A stretch of 64,000 nt of DNA from NCBI RefSeq assembly GCF_017876165.1, contig NZ_JAGINQ010000002.1, forward strand, positions 62,001 through 126,000, given 5' to 3'. The translations under genes and the position numbers were made by a program. This DNA comes from Azospirillum soli (GTDB lineage: Bacteria; Pseudomonadota; Alphaproteobacteria; Azospirillales; Azospirillaceae). Shown here piece after piece: positions 62,311-64,000 of the stretch. Every line of letters starts with the position of its first letter. Positions within the stretch are counted from its first letter, which is position 1. The notes under the pieces are model-generated. The model saw only the letters and a program-made list of their open reading frames with translations. It ran no database searches and was not told the origin of the DNA.

Positions 62311-63030
62311 TCAGGTGGAGACCTCGGCCGAGGAGTCCGAAGGCTGTGTGGGCGAAGGCTGGGTGGGCGCGGGTTGGACGGCCGGAGGCTGGGGGCTCTC
62401 CGGGGCTGGCGTCGCGACGGGTGCCGGCGGGGGCGCGGGATCGCCCGGCGGCGGGGCGGGAAGTTCCTTCGCCTCGATCGTCTCGTCGGGCTTCCTGTCG
62501 TCCGGCTTCGGCGTGTCCTTGGCCGCTTCCTTGGTCCCGTTCTTGGTGGGTTCCGGGTCGGGCAGGACCGAGTAGTCGGCGACGATGCGGGCTTGGCTGC
62601 CGGTGATGACCAGCACCTTCTGGCCGACGGGAATGGGGGCTTCTTCCCGCTGGGTCACCGACAGCAGATCGCCGTCGGGCTTGCGGACGATGTATTCCCA
62701 GCCCGTGGTGTCGCCGGTCACATGCTCGATGGACGTGCCGAGCAGGCTGCCGATGGCCGTGCCGCCGACCGCGCCCAGCGCGGAGTTGATGCCGAACTGG
62801 CCCGACTGCGACCCAAGCACGCCGCCGGCCGCGCCGCCGGTAACCGCGCCGACCGTTCCGGTGGCGCTGATCTGCACCTGGCGAAAGCCGATGACCTCTG
62901 CACGCTCCACCTTGTTCGCCTGCTGAACCGCGGTGGCGGAGTAGGTGGTCGGAGAGTAGCTGGGGGAGCAGCCTGCGGCGAGGCCGGCGAGGATGACGGC
63001 GCACAGGCCGGACGTGACGGATCGCGACAC
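62311..63030 (-). CDS. SlyB-like glycine-zipper outer-membrane lipoprotein
   Basis: A 239-residue lipoprotein. GTG 63030 gives a signal with lipobox LAAGC (Cys near residue 21). The glycine-zipper segment GTVGAVTGGAAGGVLGSQSGQFGINSALGAVGGTAIGSLLGT and the DGDLLSVTQREEAPIPVGQKVLVITG core match SlyB/Pcp. Unlike ordinary SlyB (about 155 aa) it carries an extra C-terminal tail of about 80 residues, charged then Pro/Ala-rich (PAPPPGDPAPPPAPVATPAPE), as if to span the periplasm or bind peptidoglycan. SlyB proteins stabilise the outer membrane under stress and follow PhoP regulation in enterics; here regulation is not seen. Confidence 0.85.
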   Translation of the reverse strand: MSRSVTSGLCAVILAGLAAGCSPSYSPTTYSATAVQQANKVERAEVIGFRQVQISATGTVGAVTGGAAGGVLGSQSGQFGINSALGAVGGTAIGSLLGTSIEHVTGDTTGWEYIVRKPDGDLLSVTQREEAPIPVGQKVLVITGSQARIVADYSVLPDPEPTKNGTKEAAKDTPKPDDRKPDETIEAKELPAPPPGDPAPPPAPVATPAPESPQPPAVQPAPTQPSPTQPSDSSAEVST

Positions 63031-63155
63031 GGGAAACCATCCGCTTGAAAGCCAGCCGGTGTGATAGGCGATCCGGTTGCCGGAGTCATCCGACAATTTT
63101 CGAACCCTGGTCAGGATTGGGCGGAAGGTCGCAGGGCCGCGCCGGAAAACGCTCT

Positions 63156-63184
63156 TTGACAATGCGAAGGGAAGCCGCAATATT
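63156..63184 (+). promoter_or_regulatory. Promoter of the GGDEF gene
   Basis: TTGACA (63156-63161, perfect -35) and AATATT (63179-63184) are 17 bp apart, giving a leader of about 110 nt before ATG 63301. Confidence 0.55.
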
Positions 63185-63247
63185 CCGGCGAATTCGCATA
63201 CAAATCTACTGATGGCCACGGGAGCGGCCGATCGTTCGGCGCGACGC

Positions 63248-63299
63248 GATGGACGGAGAATCGGATGGACGGGGAATTGGGCGGACGGAGAATTGACGG
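63248..63299 (+). repeat. Triplicated 16-19-bp repeat with Shine-Dalgarno cores
   Basis: Three imperfect copies (63248-63263, 63264-63280, 63281-63299) share GGACGGAGAAT. Each contains a GGAG/GGGG core, and two contain an ATG (63249 and 63265). They form the translation start zone of the GGDEF gene. Confidence 0.7.
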
Positions 63300-63300
63300 T

Positions 63301-64000
63301 ATGACGGACACGTCCTCCCCTGCGCCCCTCGATCCCTCCGTTCTCATGGAAATCATCAAGGCCCAGACCGAAGTCGCCCAGTTGGGGCACGACCTCGGCG
63401 GGGTGATGGAGTTCGTCGCGGATCGCGTCCAGCATCTGACGGGGGCGGCCGGCGCCATCGTCGAGCTGGCCGAGGGCGGAGAGATGGTCTATCGCGCCGC
63501 CGTCGGCATGGCGGCCCCCCAGCTCGGGCTGCGGCTGAACCGGGTCGGAAGCCTGTCCGGCATGTGCGTCGAGCAAGGGCACATCCTATACTGCGAGGAT
63601 TCCGAAACCGACGACCGCGTCGATCGGGAAGCCTGCCGCAAGGTGGGGCTGCGGTCGATGGTCGTGGCCCCGCTGATCCATGCGAAGAACGTCGTCGGCG
63701 TTCTGAAGATCGCCTCGCCCCTGCCGGTTGCCTTCGCCGAGCAGCACCTGAAGGTTCTGGAACTCATGTCCGGGCTGATCGCGGCCGCCATGTTCCATTC
63801 CGCACAGTACGAGACGAACGAACTCTACCACCGCGCGACCCACGACGCGCTGACCGGGCTGGCCAACCGGGCGCTGTTCTATGATCGCCTGCGCCAGGGG
63901 CTGGCGCTCGCCCGCCGCAAATCCAAGCAGATCGGCATCCTCAACCTGGACATGGACGGGCTGAAGCCGATCAACGACACCCACGGCCATCGGGCGGGGG
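63301..64000 (+). CDS. GAF-GGDEF diguanylate cyclase, 3' end outside window
   Basis: The first 233 codons of a signalling enzyme: an N-terminal GAF domain (about residues 14-165, with VGSLSGMCVEQGHILYCEDSETDDRVDREACRKVGLRSMVVAPL) and the beginning of a GGDEF domain (THDALTGLANRALFYDRL, ILNLDMDGLKPINDTHGHRAG). The GGDEF active-site loop itself is beyond the window, so activity cannot be judged, but the nucleotide-binding Asp region and IND motif are normal. It makes cyclic di-GMP if intact. ATG 63301 is chosen; ATG 63265 is in frame with a better-placed Shine-Dalgarno and would add 12 residues. Its frame continues to the right edge. Confidence 0.88.
   Translation, partial: MTDTSSPAPLDPSVLMEIIKAQTEVAQLGHDLGGVMEFVADRVQHLTGAAGAIVELAEGGEMVYRAAVGMAAPQLGLRLNRVGSLSGMCVEQGHILYCEDSETDDRVDREACRKVGLRSMVVAPLIHAKNVVGVLKIASPLPVAFAEQHLKVLELMSGLIAAAMFHSAQYETNELYHRATHDALTGLANRALFYDRLRQGLALARRKSKQIGILNLDMDGLKPINDTHGHRAG

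Noticed and set aside
62288-62575. Gly/Ser/Trp-rich plus-strand frame opposite the SlyB-like tail
   Set aside because: It mirrors the proline-rich tail of the lipoprotein; its complexity derives from that tail.

Overview
The window looks like a chromosomal segment of a high-GC alphaproteobacterium of the Azospirillum type (Rhodospirillales). This is an inference. It rests on the strong GC bias, the typical alphaproteobacterial gene order (trpB-trpA-accD-folC; tsaE-amgK-murU-addB-addA-trxA; ccmABCDEFGHI), the alphaproteobacterial ferredoxin-NADP reductase, and the number of PAS, Cache and GGDEF signalling proteins. There is no integrase, transposase, phage or CRISPR signature, so most of the segment reads as core genome with small accessory insertions.

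Layout. 1-5.0 kb: an acidic repeat protein cut by the window edge, then a leftward trpB-trpA-accD-folC operon (tryptophan, malonyl-CoA and folate synthesis). 5.0-8.7 kb: a TetR regulator with an exported protein of unknown function, then uxuA and a divergent GntR regulator separated by a 12-bp-arm operator. 8.8-17.5 kb: a DivL-like multi-PAS pseudo-kinase, NDH-2, a small RTX protein, a Cpx-like two-component pair with a divergent Spy-like periplasmic protein, and ferredoxin-NADP reductase. 17.7-27.2 kb: tsaE-amgK-murU-addB-addA-trxA (tRNA t6A, cell-wall sugar salvage, double-strand-break repair, thioredoxin). 27.2-36.6 kb: LysR, DUF1127, a cyclic-nucleotide-binding histidine kinase, a protein-deglycation pair (LMW phosphatase plus fructosamine-kinase-like), a Sir2 deacylase, a uracil-DNA-glycosylase-like protein, a methyltransferase, a small zincin, pterin carbinolamine dehydratase, a DUF4143 ATPase and an uncharacterised protein. 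36.6-39.1 kb: a tightly overlapped leftward yggT-yggU-folD-corA operon. 39.3 kb: tRNA-Ala(CGC). 39.5-42.8 kb: a polar amino-acid ABC transporter. 42.9-44.6 kb: an AspT/YidE-type transporter. 45-53 kb: a cytochrome c maturation operon with an extra gene between ccmB and ccmC. 53-64 kb: two orphan Cache-sensor histidine kinases, YkvA, rhodanese, VOC protein, argG, two small membrane proteins, LysR with a divergent micro-protein, a SlyB-like lipoprotein with a proline-rich tail, and a GAF-GGDEF diguanylate cyclase cut by the right edge.

The functional modules are mostly housekeeping. The points that most deserve a second look are the catalytically degraded DivL-like kinase in a conserved cell-cycle neighbourhood, the LMW-phosphatase/fructosamine-kinase/sirtuin protein-repair cluster, the structured and terminated RNA candidate upstream of ccmA, the DUF4143 ATPase lacking its Walker B glutamate, and several well-defined operators next to their regulators. 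No clearly new multi-gene system was found.
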